64,000 nucleotides of DNA from Takakia lepidozioides (GCA_030704615.1 CM060731.1:83992756-84056755); one strand, 5' to 3'. Counted from the stretch's first letter, positions 32,107-44,100 are shown. The notes: a model not told the origin generated them from the sequence alone. Made by a program: numbers and translations.

Positions 32107-33547
32107 ATGCTTAAAAGCGAACACGTGACCACTAGGGCGAAGCACACCGCGGTGCATATATGTAAAAGTGGGTGTCATCATGCAAGAGGACAAACTGGGC
32201 CCGTCAAGTACCTACCCGATACATCAACCAAAACTATTTGTGGGCCCATTAATGCATTCAGGGCAAAGGTAATGGAACCCTTTACGTGTACAAAAAAGAG
32301 GGGCCTTTGCCACATGTGTTGTCCTAGTGGACATTTCAGGTGTGAATGTAAGGAGGCAACATCCAATCAAGAGCGAGAGTTCATGCAAGTGGTTCCCTCC
32401 AAGAAACAAGAACAAGAAATTAGAAGAGTTATGAGCGGAAGAGTCGGGGTGGCTCCGAATAACCAGCGTCTCGACGGGAGGGGCAATCAAAGCTATAGCT
32501 TTGTAGCTATGGCGGATATTACAGAATATACATTAGCTTTACTTCTCACGCAGTGGCGCAAGGACGGACTGTTTGAAAGGACATTCTCTCTCACCCACTA
32601 CCTGCAAGCCCTCAGGCTTACACGCACTTACCCGTTCCTTTCTGTGCCAACCATACCTTTATGCTCTATGCCCTGCAAGCTTTCCTAGAGCTATTTCAAA
32701 CAAGGGCTTCTTGTTTGTCTGGGATGAGAGAGTTAGGGGAATGGAGGATATCAGGGTGAAGAGCACCACGATTCTGCAAAAGCAAACAATTGCTACACCA
32801 CAAGTAGTGCAGCTGCTGAAGGAGCTGCAATTGGAAGGGCTGCTACGCAAGGACTGGTCCTTGCATCATCGGAAGTATATGATTCAATTTGTTCAGAATT
32901 TTGAGCCTCGGATAGGAGTTGCCCAGGTGAGGGGAGTAGATATAGAAATTACTCCCCAGTACCTGCAGCAATTGTTCGATTTGACATCGGGTCATGTGGA
33001 TGTGGATGAGCACAGGGCAAGATTGAAAATAGGCAATTTGTTCCAAGAAGGGAGTTTCTTTAAGACTCAAGGATACACCTGCACCAAGGCCAAATACCCA
33101 GGGCTAAGAGAAGTTGGCCAAATCCTGAACATTCTGTTTGCCATGAAACAGAACCAACAGAACCAACAGTACTTGAGCAGATCATTCATAGAGGAGATAC
33201 TGAAAGCTTTGAGGGGAGAGGATGTAGCCTGGGCGGAGTTGATGTACAATGGTCTGGTGGAAGAGATGAAGCGGTTACAAGGCACTGTTGCTAAGTCTCC
33301 GATCATAGTGTCTGGTCCAATAATTGCGCAAATTATCCTTGATACTTGTATACTTGATGCTCGAGAACGTAAGGAGATGGGAGAGTTTGAGACAGCAACC
33401 ACTGCAATTGAGGAGCAGGGCCTTTCACATAGTGAAGGTGGATTGGAGGGGCATCACCAGTCCAAGAGGCAGAAGCAGGATATGACTGTGGCAGACCCAC
33501 TAGCTTCAAGGAAACCACAAGATGACGTTTCTATAGCGCTTGTGTAG
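32107..33547 (+). pseudogene. Accessory ORF3 of element T copy 2, part 1: knuckle plus globular domain
   Basis: The first frame (32107-32688) has a CCHC knuckle CHMCCPSGHFRCEC at ~32310 and RGNQSYSFVAMADITEYTL. After a shift the second frame (to 33547) reads VKSTTILQKQTIATPQVVQL, WSLHHRKYMIQFVQNFEPR, VRGVDIEITPQYLQQLFDL, YTCTKAKYPGLREVGQILN, SGPIIAQIILDTCILDARE and a basic HHQSKRQKQ. It ends at TAG 33545. It lies downstream of integrase, where plant retroelements with an extra (sometimes called env-like) ORF carry it. There is no signal peptide or membrane segment, so envelope function is not supported. The knuckle suggests nucleic-acid binding. Overall identity unknown. Confidence 0.75.
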
Positions 33548-33595
33548 GATGAGGAGCAGCAGCACAGGGGGCTGTTATTACTAGAAGCACGGCCT

Positions 33596-35169
33596 TTGGA
33601 GAGGGATGCTGTTACACCAGAGCCTGTTGCTGTGGAAGGAGAAGGGTTGGACATTCCCACTATAGAACAGGTAGTGGCAGAAATTGAGAAGGGTGACATT
33701 CTCTATGAAAACTCTGGCTTGGTCAGGGAACTAGTGGTACCCAAGATGCAGAGTTTGTCCAAGCAAGTCCCTGTTGTGCATGTGATACCCGAACCTGTGG
33801 CGGAGGTTCCAGGGGTAGAATGTAAGGGCACTGCAGCACCTGTGGAGAATGAGGTCGTTCAGGACGAAGATCTTGTGGGAACATGGCCTGAATGGTTGGT
33901 GAAACATCACACTATGGAGAATCAGGGGGACCATCAACAAGTTTCCCATGAAGACCCACAGCAGGCCATGCTTATGAGTTCCATAAGCATGACACTCAAT
34001 TTGTTCCATCTACACAATTGGCAGCTTTGAGGGAGGAACTCAAGCAGGAGTTTGAGGCTAGTATTGCCACCGAGTGTGCAAACAAGGTGGATGTGGAGGC
34101 CAATCTCAAGTTGCAGAAAGAATTGGAGGACACGAAGACTGCCCTGCAGCTGGCAAAGGGGAATTTAATTGAAGCGGGTCTGGAGCAGGAAAAATTGCAT
34201 GAAGCACATAAGCAACAGCTATACCAATTGCAGGTGAAGCATGAGGGCAAGTTGCAGGAAGTGAACGTGCTACATACAGAGTTGGAGGCAGTTCATCAGA
34301 AAATGACCATCCAATGTGCCACAATAACAACTGCTCTGCAGCAAACTGCATTAGAAGTTAACAGACAAGCAGAGAGATGTATGATGGTGGAGGCTGAGAC
34401 AGTAGAGCAAGGGAAACTCATTGCTGATTTGAAGGCTACTATCAGTCGCAATAAGGATACTTTCCAACAGTACAGTCAGGTTGAGGCTGAGAAGGAAAGG
34501 TACATCCTGAAGTTGCAGCAAACGCTCACGGGTCACAAGAATGAACTCTCTGTGGCTAACAAGGCTTAGAATGAAGCCAATAATCTGGCTGCTGCCTATG
34601 CGGGCCTAGTTGAATCTCATGCAAAGCGCATGGAGGCCTTACAGCAGCAGTTAGATATGTACAGACTTAAGGAGGAGCATGCTCTCAGGGGTGCTACACA
34701 GGACTTGGTGGATAATCATCTTATGCAAGTATGGTTAACACAAGGGCCGGTGGAAGGGAAGGCACCACGAAAGCTCACTCAGGGGGAGATGAATGATCTC
34801 AGGTTGCAGGTGCAGAACATTGCCACAACTACTATAGACAATGTCTATAGTAGGATAGCAGAGTTACAAGATGATGTGGAAGGGCTCCAGACTCAAGTGG
34901 ATGACCTGAGTTCCAATATTAACAAAAGAGTCTTTGTTCCTGAGGAGCAGTTGGTGGCTACTTATTTGCATGCCAGGACTCTGATTTTTCAGTCTTCTTC
35001 GCCGGAGGTACATGAGTTGCCAGAAGTAGGAGGGGCAGTGGCGGCAATATCACAGTCCCCACAGCAAGTGGCTGACCCTGTTGATAACGTGGCAAAGCCA
35101 CAGTCTGAGGTTTGGGGGATGTTGCTTTTAACCCACCTAGGACTCCTGCTGAGTACAATCGGGCTATGA
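33596..35169 (+). pseudogene. Accessory ORF3 part 2: acidic region and long coiled coil
   Basis: An acidic section (VVAEIEKGDILYENS, VENEVVQDEDLVG) leads, after a shift near 34010, to a ~300-residue heptad-rich coiled coil (LREELKQEFEASIATECANK, LQKELEDTKTALQLAKGNL, HTELEAVHQKMTIQ, RMEALQQQLDMYRLKEEHA, LQDDVEGLQTQVDDLSSN) interrupted by one TAG at 34567. Coiled coils of this length suggest oligomerisation or particle assembly. It connects by a frameshift near 35115 to part 3. Confidence 0.78.
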
Positions 35170-35990
35170 TTATGCCCTTCAGCCAAATTCCCATTGTGAT
35201 GGATTTGGCTTGGAAGGAATTTAGTCCTCCACAGTCTTTGGCACATTATTACCAGATCATGCGCATTTGGTTGCCAGTGGCAACTTGGACTAAGGTTCTT
35301 CCGAACAATCGACCCATTGAGGATCATCATTTTGCAAGGTATTGGTCTGAGGCAGGCACCATACTGAGAGAATTAATTGCCTTCTAGGTTGTTCATGGGT
35401 ACATCTATACCAAAACCAAAGAGGTATCTAGTATTGTCATGGGCTGTGGATTCTACTATGCTGCTTATTTCATTGCACGTTATCACATTGAGCAGCAGAA
35501 GATGCAATCACAATTTCTGAGTTATTCCAGTGGGGATCATTGGGTCTTACCTTCAGTTCCACCTCATATGTATCTGTATGATGCGAAAGTCATGATGCAG
35601 AAGGATTCCCAACTTCGTTCATGGTTTAATTTGGCTTGGAACAACTTGGCCAAAGAGAAATTGGGCCCTGATGATATTTTCTATAAGGGACATGAAGCCT
35701 GGAAATACTTACACTGTTCCAAAGTCATTGGCACACCTCTTACCTATACGGCCAAGGAGTTCAGGGAGTTCACACATTTTACTTGCAAGCGATTAAAGCA
35801 AGTGGTACAGTTTAAGCTTCCAGACATGGTGGGCCAACACTGTATGCCACGCAGGATTCTTGAGGAGCCACTTAAAGTTCGGCCACTGAAACACCTCAGG
35901 GGGGAAGATGATTCTGATACTATTGGTTCTTCAGAGGAACCTTTTGACATGGCGGAGGACTATACACTTCAGATGGCAGAGAAGAAATGA
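35112..35990 (+). pseudogene. Accessory ORF3 part 3: C-terminal domain
   Basis: FNPPRTPAEYNRAMIMPFSQ, WLPVATWTKVLPNN, a TAG at 35385, GCGFYYAAYFIARYHIEQQ, SWFNLAWNNLAKEKLGPDD, FREFTHFTCKRLKQVVQFKL, and an acidic end before TGA 35988. With parts 1 and 2 this would be a protein of well over 1,000 residues. No family recognised. It is followed by ~195 bp and the polypurine tract. Confidence 0.7.
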
Positions 35991-36186
35991 CGGGGATCTC
36001 CTATGCCTGAGAGGTTACCTCGTTATCAACCACAGGAGGGTCAGACATTTCCAATCACCTCCATCAGCCAGTGACAGGGCTTGAGCTTGCACATAGAGCC
36101 CTTCAAGAGACTCTCACAGACAAAAGGGTGCTCGCTCACAAAGGTTTGCTGATTCTAAACAGTAAACCGTGAGGACACGACTTTTT

Positions 36187-36203
36187 GAGAGGGGGAGGGA
36201 TAA
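36187..36203 (+). other. Polypurine tract of element T
   Basis: GAGAGGGGGAGGGATAA lies directly before the LTR start TGTTAGAGG, the expected plus-strand primer position. Confidence 0.85.
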
Positions 36204-37194
36204 TGTTAGAGGGCTGTCTGGGACTTAGATGGTAGACTTAGACCAACAGAGGTCTTAGGGGTGACAGGCACAAGCTTTAGGGGTGGTAGACAGGTTTACA
36301 CACTTAGTCACAGTCTTACACAATCGTACACAGCCTATCATTGTCTATCACAGCCATACACAGCCTTACACAGCCCGACACAGCCTTACACAGTTTGTCA
36401 CGGTCAATCACAGCCTATCACAGTTAGTCACAGTCTATCACAGCTCGGCACAGTTTCGCACAGCTAGTCACAGTCCGACACAGCTTTACACAGCCAGTTG
36501 CAGCCGACACAGTCCGACACAGCCAGTCATAGCTCGGCACAGTCACAGCCCGACACAACGTACATAGGGAATGGTTATCATTAGCAGGGAACGACATCTG
36601 CAGAGGGAACATGTTACTTCAGAGGTGACAGTTAGCTAGTTAGGCGGTTAGAACAGCTTGCAGGTAGATTAGGCAGAGCAGCAACAGGAAGGGGATCACT
36701 TCACGGGGAGCAGTTCTTGGTCATGCATGAGATAGGATCGGGCGGAGAGCAAGAACGGGAGCAAGGATGGAGAGCACGGTGAAGGAGGAGAGATGATTAG
36801 TAGATGTTTGTTACATGCAAAGCTGTAGTGATATTGTAGAGCAGATTAGAGACACAATGGCTTCGGCCTGATACCTGATAAATCATAATCTGATACTTAT
36901 ACGATACAATCACACTGTGTAGAGAGACATGAGTGAAGCTGTGGAATGAATGGATGAGTGAATGGAACCTGGTAGATACTGAAGCAATCTGATGCTTCAA
37001 TATACACAGTAAGGTAATATGCTAACATGAAGGCAAGAAGAAATACAAATAGTAAGCACAACCATGATTCACTAGTTGTAGGAGGTCATGACTGATGGTT
37101 CTGAGCGGGCTGAGTGCTTAAGATATCCCACTCTTCTATCTTGGAGTTTCCACCTCGGATAGCGAAGGGATGGATGAGTAAAAGCCGCACGACA
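36204..37194 (+). repeat. 3' LTR of element T copy 2 (991 bp)
   Basis: Starts TGTTAGAGGGCTGTCTGGGA and ends CCGCACGACA. U3 holds the CACAG decamer block (36298-36555). It matches 27854-28880. Confidence 0.9.
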
Positions 37195-37375
37195 ACTATC
37201 ACCTACGGGGAGAAGCCACATACCACCACAGTTTCATTGGATGAGTAAAAGCCGCACGACAACTATCACCTACGGAGAAGCCACATACCACGATAGCTGA
37301 TAGGGACTGATTGAGTAAAATGCCCACACAACTACACCTACGGTGAGAAGCAACATACCCACCACAGTTTCATTT
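37172..37375 (+). repeat. Three ~65-70 bp tandem units crossing the LTR boundary
   Basis: GATGAGTAAAAGCCGCACGA followed by CAACTATCACCTACGG and AGAAGCCACATACCAC occurs at about 37172, 37242 and, degenerate, 37313. The first 22 bp are the last 22 bp of the LTR, so the duplication includes the LTR end plus flank. Just after it (37378) TTATCATCAGAGCC resembles a decayed initiator-Met primer site, possibly of the next element. Confidence 0.75.
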
Positions 37376-37384
37376 TATCATCAG

Positions 37385-38010
37385 AGCCTCAACCATGGAC
37401 GATGAGGATGAGTTAGCGCACATTGGTTCAGATAAGTATCACACGATCTGCAGCGAAGAGATTTATCAACAGAGGATTAAGCCTTTGTTCCTAAGCAGGT
37501 TCTGACTACATCTACGGCACTCAATGCAGCAATCAAGAAGAAGCCAATACTTTCATAATTCTCTGTCAAGACTCTAGGCCCTGGACTCTACAAATGTGGG
37601 TCTGATTCGGATTGCCTAGAATGGTTAGATGGAGGATACTATTTGAGGGAAGAGACAGTACACATGACCTATTTGGAAGAATCCAGTAACCCTGCATTTG
37701 GGAGCATATGTGTCTGAACTTTTCTCCATTTTCCGCCAATCAGATTGGTCTGATGACATGAATGGTTGAAGGTCGTCATTCAGTGGAGGTCAACGACCCT
37801 ATCACATACCTTTGTGGAGGATGACAAGTTGACCCGAGACGTTGTCCGGCACGTCGCCCCACATACCATACCTGCAACAAACAACCTCAAGAGGCAAGGA
37901 CAAGACCTCTTATACCTCTGAACCGGAAACTCAGCTGGTGGACATGTCAGTGGGAGGAGAACCCCCACGAATGGTGAAGGTTTGATCTCAGCTAAGCTCC
38001 AAAAAAGTGA
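37385..38010 (+). other. Decayed leader/gag-protease region of element D
   Basis: Fragments read sensibly (KPLFLSRF-like and DVFAWSY-adjacent pieces), but stops are frequent and no gag or protease motif can be named. RT begins after 38010. Confidence 0.4.
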
Positions 38011-38955
38011 GTGAGTACCAAACGTTGTTCATGGAGTTTAGAGATGTTTTTTGCATGGTCATACACTGAACTAAGAGGAGTGCCCTCTTACATTGCTATG
38101 CACTCGATTCCATTGCTTTCGGATGCCAAACCAAGAAGACAACGAGAACGAATAGTGAATCCCAACCTTGCTCTGCTGATCAAAGCACAGGTTGAGAAGT
38201 TATTAACTGCCGGATTTATCTTTCTCGTCGAGACATCAACATTGGTATCCCCTATGGTGATTGTTCACAAAAAGACAAGGGGATTACGCGTTTGTGTGGA
38301 TTTCCGACCATTGAACAAGGTAACACACAAGGACCATTTTCCCTTGCCTTTATCGACACGCTAGTGGAAGAAGTGGCAGGAAAATAAATCTATTCATTCA
38401 TGGATGGATTCTCGGGCTACAATCAAGTATTGATAGACCCAAAAGATGTGTTGAAGACCACGTTCACGTCACCTTGGGGTACTTTTGCTTACACAAGGAT
38501 GCCATTCAGTCTTTGCAATGCTCCTTTAACCTTCCAACGTGTCATGACGTATGCCTTCTCTGACATTGTGAGGAAAATTTGGTTATACTTTTTGGATGAT
38601 TTTTGCTGCAATGGTGACGAAGAAGATCATGTGGACTCCTTGCGGGAATGTTTCATCCGTTGTCGGGAGAATGGCATCTCTCTCAATCCTATGACGTGTG
38701 TATTTGCAGTCACCTCATGGACTGTTATTGGGGCACATTGTGTCCAAAGATGGAGTGGCGACGGACCCTTCAAAGGTGGCCGTAATCGTCAAGTTACCAC
38801 CTCCAGAGATGCTCTCGAAGGTGAAAGGATTCCTTGGCCACACAGGGTGGTATAGGAAATTTGTAGACCAGTATGCAGAAGAGTCATTACCAATGACGCG
38901 CTTGTTGAAGAAGAACCAAGTGGTTTCATGGGATGCATTTGTCAGAGTCTTTTGA
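38011..38955 (+). pseudogene. Reverse transcriptase of Tat-like element D
   Basis: FAWSYTELRGVPSYIAMHSI, RQRERIVNPNLALLIKAQVE, VSPMVIVHKKTRGLRVCVDF, a shift, MDGFSGYNQVLIDPKDVLK, TRMPFSLCNAPLTFQRVM. The active site reads YFLDDF (FLDD, with Tyr one place early). Another shift at about 38730 leads to KVKGFLGHTGWYRKFVDQYAE. The F-A-W-S-Y opening and the FMDGFSGYNQ pattern are those of the Tat/Ogre/Athila group. Broken by two frameshifts and a TGA at 38953. Confidence 0.9.
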
Positions 38956-38969
38956 GATCTTGAAACAAG

Positions 38970-39330
38970 ACTAATCTCACACCCCAATTCTGGCGCAGCA
39001 CCGGATTGGAACAAACCTTTTCATGTTCATGTTGATGCATCGGCAGTGGCCATAGGATGTGCCCTATGCCAGCTGGACGCAGAGGGTCATGATCATCCCA
39101 TAGCATTTGCTAGTCGTCAGCTCAACTTTGCAGAGACAAGGTATAGCACCACAGAGAGGGAGGCGCTGAGCATGATATTTGCGGTTAAGAATATAGGCAT
39201 TATTCTGCTTGAGACCCCTTTCCACATTTTTGTTGATCACATGGCTTTGCGTTACCTCATTAACAAGCCAGACTTGTCAGGACGCATAGCCAGGTGGATC
39301 ATTTTGCTATAGGAGTTTGATTACAAGGTC
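38970..39330 (+). pseudogene. RNase H of element D
   Basis: FHVHVDASAVAIGCALCQLD, IAFASRQLNFAETRYSTTER, HIFVDHMALRYLINKPDLSG, ending in a TAG at 39310 shortly before the sense would continue (EFDYKVVYKPG). Asp and Glu positions of the retroelement RNase H are visible. Confidence 0.85.
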
Positions 39331-39345
39331 GTTTACAAGCCGGGA

Positions 39346-40085
39346 ATGTATCGCAGGGGAATGTATCGCAGGGGAATAGATGGTCTGTTGCGGCGCTGCA
39401 TCGCCCAAGAGGAGGTCATTGATGTTTTGGAGGCTTCACATGCAAGTCTTTGCGGCGAACATTTCGCGGGACGGTTGACAGTGCAGAATGCACTAAGGAT
39501 GGGCTATTATTGGCCAAACCCATGTTTTTCAAGGATGCACACCAGTGGGTGCGACATGTGATGCATGCCAAAGATCGCCAAGAAGGACACAGGCTTGGAT
39601 TCTGTTGGTTCCGACAACTCCCACTTAACCTCCGTTTGCGAAGTGGGGAATTGACTTACGTTGGGGAGATTCCCCCCGCATCTAGCAAGGTAGACACAAA
39701 TACATTGCTGATAGCTACTGAGTTGTATCGCAGGGGTGTATCGCAGGGGAATAGCTGGTTGTTTGCGGCGCTGCAGCGCCCAAGAGGAGTCATGATGTTT
39801 GAGAGGCTCACAGGACAGTTTGCGGCGAACATTCGCGAGGAGGTTGACAGTTGCCGAAGGGGCACTACGGATGGGTATTATTGGCCAACCATGTTCAAGG
39901 ATGCACACACGTGGGTGCGGCCATGTGATGAATGCCAAAGATACGCCAAGAAGGACAACAGGCTTGGAATGCTGTTGGTTCCGACACACCACTTACTCCG
40001 TTTGAGAAGTGGGGAATTGACTACGTTGGGGAGATTCACCCCGCATCTAGCAAGTAGAACAAATACATTGTGATAGCTACTGAGT
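39346..40085 (+). pseudogene. Integrase zinc-binding region, tandemly duplicated
   Basis: Two direct copies (39346-39723 and 39724-40085, roughly 80-85% alike by eye) each run from GTATCGCAGGGGAAT to GATAGCTACTGAGT. They encode the histidine/cysteine region: ASHASLCGEHFAGRLTVQNA in copy 1, and TDGYYWPTMFKDAHTWVRPC with CDECQRYAKKDNRLGML in copy 2. Each copy has different indels, so neither is continuous. A 15 bp duplication of GTATCGCAGGGGAAT also starts copy 1. Confidence 0.85.
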
Positions 40086-40819
40086 ACCTGACCAAATGGG
40101 CGGAAGCCAAGGCGGTGAAAAGGGCTAATGCACCAGCCACAACGGTTTTTCTGTACGAGAACGTCATATCACGCTTTGGATGTCCGAAGGAATTGGTGAG
40201 TGATCGAGGGTCACACTTCATCCATGAGGTGATTGAGGAGATGATGGATGTCTTCTCTATCAAACACATGAAAGCGACTCCCTACCATCCTCAGACGAGT
40301 GGACAGGGGGAGAGAGCGAATCAAACCTTGTGTAACATATTGGCCAAGACCATTGCAGATCACAGGATGGACTGGGACACTAAGTTAGTCTCAGCCTTGT
40401 GGGCGTTCAGGACAACTCACAATGTGACCACCAAAGCCACCCCCTTTTCTCTGGTCTATGGAGTGGAGTATATTATGCCCATTGAGACGGAGATCCCCTC
40501 GCTGCGATTGGCAATTGCCGAACGACTAACAGAGGAGGAATCGCTCAAAGAGAGGTTGGAAATGTTGGAAGGATTAGATGAAGCCAGAGTGAGTGCAGGA
40601 CAACATATGGAGGCGACTCAATATCGCCGGAAGCCCCTCTTTGTTAAGAAGAGGAAGAAGAGATCCTTCAAGGTGGAGAACCGGTCCTGCTATTTGACAG
40701 CCGCCATGAGGACTTCAAGGCCAAGTTCGACTCACTTTGGATGGGTCCATTTGTTGTGAAGGAGGTTTTCGACAACGGATCACTCCAGTTGCAGGACTTT
40801 GAGAATGGAACTCTTCCCC
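40070..40819 (+). pseudogene. Integrase core and C-terminus of element D
   Basis: ATEYLTKWAEAKAVKRANAP, FGCPKELVSDRGSHFIHEV and TPYHPQTSGQGERANQTLCN give the DDE triad. ALWAFRTTHNVTTKATPF and LVYGVEYIMPIETEIPS follow. After KKRSFKVEN a shift puts the end (KAKFDSLWMGPFVVKEVF, with the GPF module) in another frame, stopping at TAA 40828. No chromodomain or PHD follows. Confidence 0.9.
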
Positions 40820-40897
40820 AATTGAGTTAATGGTATCAGATGCAAGCATTACCATGTGTGAGGCGCGGCTCATACACTTCTCCAACACCAAATTCAC

Positions 40898-41170
40898 CAT
40901 GTTTTATCGGAGCTCCGAAGACCAGCTTTGGAGTGCGGGGCAACAAAGTTGCGGTATCTCAGTGGTATGGTATTACCCCAACATTTTTTTTCGTTGTTTT
41001 ATTGGAGTTCCAAGGATGAGCTTTGGGATGCAGGGCAAGCAGGTTGCGATAATTCAACCCCCTTTATTTCTTTTTTCATGTTTTTTTTTGTCACTCCATT
41101 TTCTGAATATAGTCTATCAGAGTCCGGAGGTTAAGCCTTGGGCGCAGGGCAACTGAGTTGCGATAAGTCT
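40898..41170 (+). repeat. Three ~100 bp tandem units in 3' region of element D
   Basis: The core GAGTTCC(A/G)AAGA..AGCTTTGG..GCAGGGCAA..GTTGCG(A/G)TA occurs at about 40908, 41005 and 41118. It lies downstream of the integrase stop and upstream of any LTR. Confidence 0.7.
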
Positions 41171-44100
41171 GCATTTTTAGTCTTTCAAGGAAGCCATCCC
41201 ACCAAAAAGGGACGGTGAAGCTCCTATTCAAAAGCATTGAGGTTTGTTTTGGTTGATTCAGCAACGGTTGAGTCATTCGGGGCCATTTTTCAGGTGTTGG
41301 TGCCATTTGGTATATCATCCAACACTGTATTTTGGAGATCTTACCACAGTAAGGGAGATTTCTGTCCATCTTATTATCTTTTCTAAAGGCTCATATATAT
41401 ATTAGTTCTTCTTTGAAGATTTTGTCTTTCTTTTGTTTTGTCGGACACTTCAAAGGTATATATATATTGTTTGATGCGTCTTTCCTCATTTTCTTTGCCT
41501 AGATACTTCAAATGTATTGAATATTTTGGTGCTGATGGAGTTCATCAAAGTGGTCGAAGGTTTTGTGCAGTTGGGAAATGAACGGATGAGCAACTACATG
41601 CACGCACCCGCCTAATGCACTCTGTCGAAAACACTCACTTGTCTTGCCATGCACATTCTTTTTGTCCCGTTGGAACTATTAGTCAGTATTCATGCTTGCT
41701 GTATCAAGTATCTGCTTCAGAACCGATGCTTTTTGCATAGAGCATGGCAATTTCCTGAACGTGGATTTCTAATTTTTTTCCTCAGGCAGCAATCATCATA
41801 GTAGTGGTGCGTCTGTCATCATTCTCCACCCCGCTACATGATTTCATCTCATAGAAGAGAGAAAAGGTGAAGCACGGTGAGGGTGTAAAATGGGAGCGTG
41901 TAGAGCGAGGGTTGTTGCTACCTCTCGCCAGACATTCTCAGGGAGTTGAAAGCAAAGGCCAGCTCTCTTTATAGCTCTTCCAAGTAGGAAGACAATCGTG
42001 CTTTCGTAGAACTTATAAGTAAGTTTTACAATTTTTACCAGTGTTGCAGTACAAGAAGTACAACGTTTTCACCATGAGAGTCGTTGAGAGAAATTCTCTT
42101 CCTCCTTGATCTCCATCTGCTGGATAAGGTGAGCTTTCTATAAAGAGTATGTTTAATGACCATTTGAGTCATGGTGAAGTACCTATCGTAAGCTTCATCA
42201 CGAGAATATTATGTTAGCTCCATCTGTGAAGGATCACAGGTGTGATTGCTTGTTGTTAAAGCTCGGTTTTGTTGGCGCGGTTGATGTATGAGCCGGTCGA
42301 CTCGAAGCTTCGCTTCTCTATCTATGTAGTTGGGGAATTCAAAACCAGTCGGTTGGGGAGAATGGCGGTTTTGAAAAGTTTTTTATCTGGGACTCGAACT
42401 CTCTCCGAAGAGGGAGAGTGGATGGGTTTTTCAAGTTTTTTTATCTTGTGAGGCGAGGGACATAGTGATTCCTATATGATGCCAAAGTTTTCCATTCTAG
42501 CAAGTAGCTAGGACCTTATGTCGTATGATCAGAGTTGTTGGTGTCAAGGTCAGTGAAGAAGCACATTAGTTCTTGAACAAAGCTCGGTCATAGTTATCAT
42601 CTTAATGAATGAGAGAGCACAAAAGAAAAGAGTGAATTCGCAGGGATCACCAGGATACTGTCATAGTCAGACAACTGCAAGACTAGAGAGAAGAACCCCC
42701 CATGAGTGGAGAGTCTGCAGGTCCAGAGTTTTTTTTTTTTTTTTTTGCTAGCTTCCAGTTTGAGCCAGATAAAAGGTCTAGGTCAATGGTAAAGCCGATC
42801 ATGTTTTAGTAATGTGTGTACCTATTTAGAGAGTTGTCAAATCAGCGACTCAGGGTTCTTTCACCCTCGGGACAAATGTTCCACATTAGTCGCCATATAT
42901 GTAGGTGCACAATTTAACGTGCGGAGTGTTTTTTGAGTGTTTTTGAGGCAATGAGAGCCGATTTGAACACAGACAACGGCAAAACAGGACCATTTGTATC
43001 AGACAGCAAAAACAACACAGCTACTGGTATGGCCCACAAATGGAAGGGTCTGCGATGTCCATGAAGCCAAAGCTCAGGAGTTTATATGACTAGGGTACCT
43101 GCAGGGAGCAGCAGGGCGTGCGATTCCAGTCGACCGTTCGAACATCTAGGGGCCGATTAAAACGACTGCAAGCAACGGTCTGCCTGTTCCTCACCTCAAC
43201 ATCCGATGGCTATTCAAGCAGAGGCAAGTTAGGAGATCTTGACCTCCATGACAAACTGCCCACTGGGTTATTCTTCCAATGACACGATTGACAACAGTCT
43301 CACAATTCCAGGTAGAAATTTCCACGTTGCTCCAATGCAATTCATGAGGACACTGGAGCTTGGATAAGTCAGTGACAGGGATCAAGCATGGGTTCCCCCT
43401 CTCCTACAAAAAATCCTAAAGAAGGTTTTAATCCAGCTGTAGCGCCGACGGGGATTTTTCTGTGTAAGTACCTTCAGCTAACAGACGAGGCCCTGAATCG
43501 AGCGTTGTTGTTTGTGAGGGATTTTATATGTGGTTAAAAGGAAGACAAGATGATGTGGAAGGAGTTTCGCCCCTGGCGTTTGATCTGGTCCCAAACCAAA
43601 AAATTGCTACGCATTGAACATAGGTTGTCGCACGTACAATTGGCGTTTGTTTATTTTTGATGGTCGATGGTTGAACCACATGAACTTGAAGATTGGTGGG
43701 TGTTTCAAGAATACCACAAGGGAGTTGGTGCCAAGTTTTCAATAATTTTTGGAGGAAGTTAGCAACAATTCACTATTTTTGAGTTCTCCTCGGGCGACCG
43801 TGGCCAAGAGAAATTCATTTTGATGGGATTTTTGGGTCCACAAGAATTAGCACAAACGCCCCAACCAGCTAGTTGGATGATTTGTGCCACCTACCAACCA
43901 AAAACTGGTTGATTGCCTATTCCATCCAAGGATTTTGGATGTCCCTCCATTTCTTGTTTTATAGTATTCTAGTATGAGTAGGTTAGGACTTGAGCTTGCT
44001 CAAGACTTCACTTGTGTTTTTTTGCTTGTTAGTTGCTTGTTAGTTAGTTGCTTAGAATCTAGCTTGAGAAGCTTGCTTTATGTTTTGTCAACTAGCTTTT

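Noticed and set aside
32107-35990. Envelope gene of a retrovirus-like element
   Set aside because: Right position, but no signal peptide, membrane segment or cleavage site; the zinc knuckle and coiled coil argue against it.
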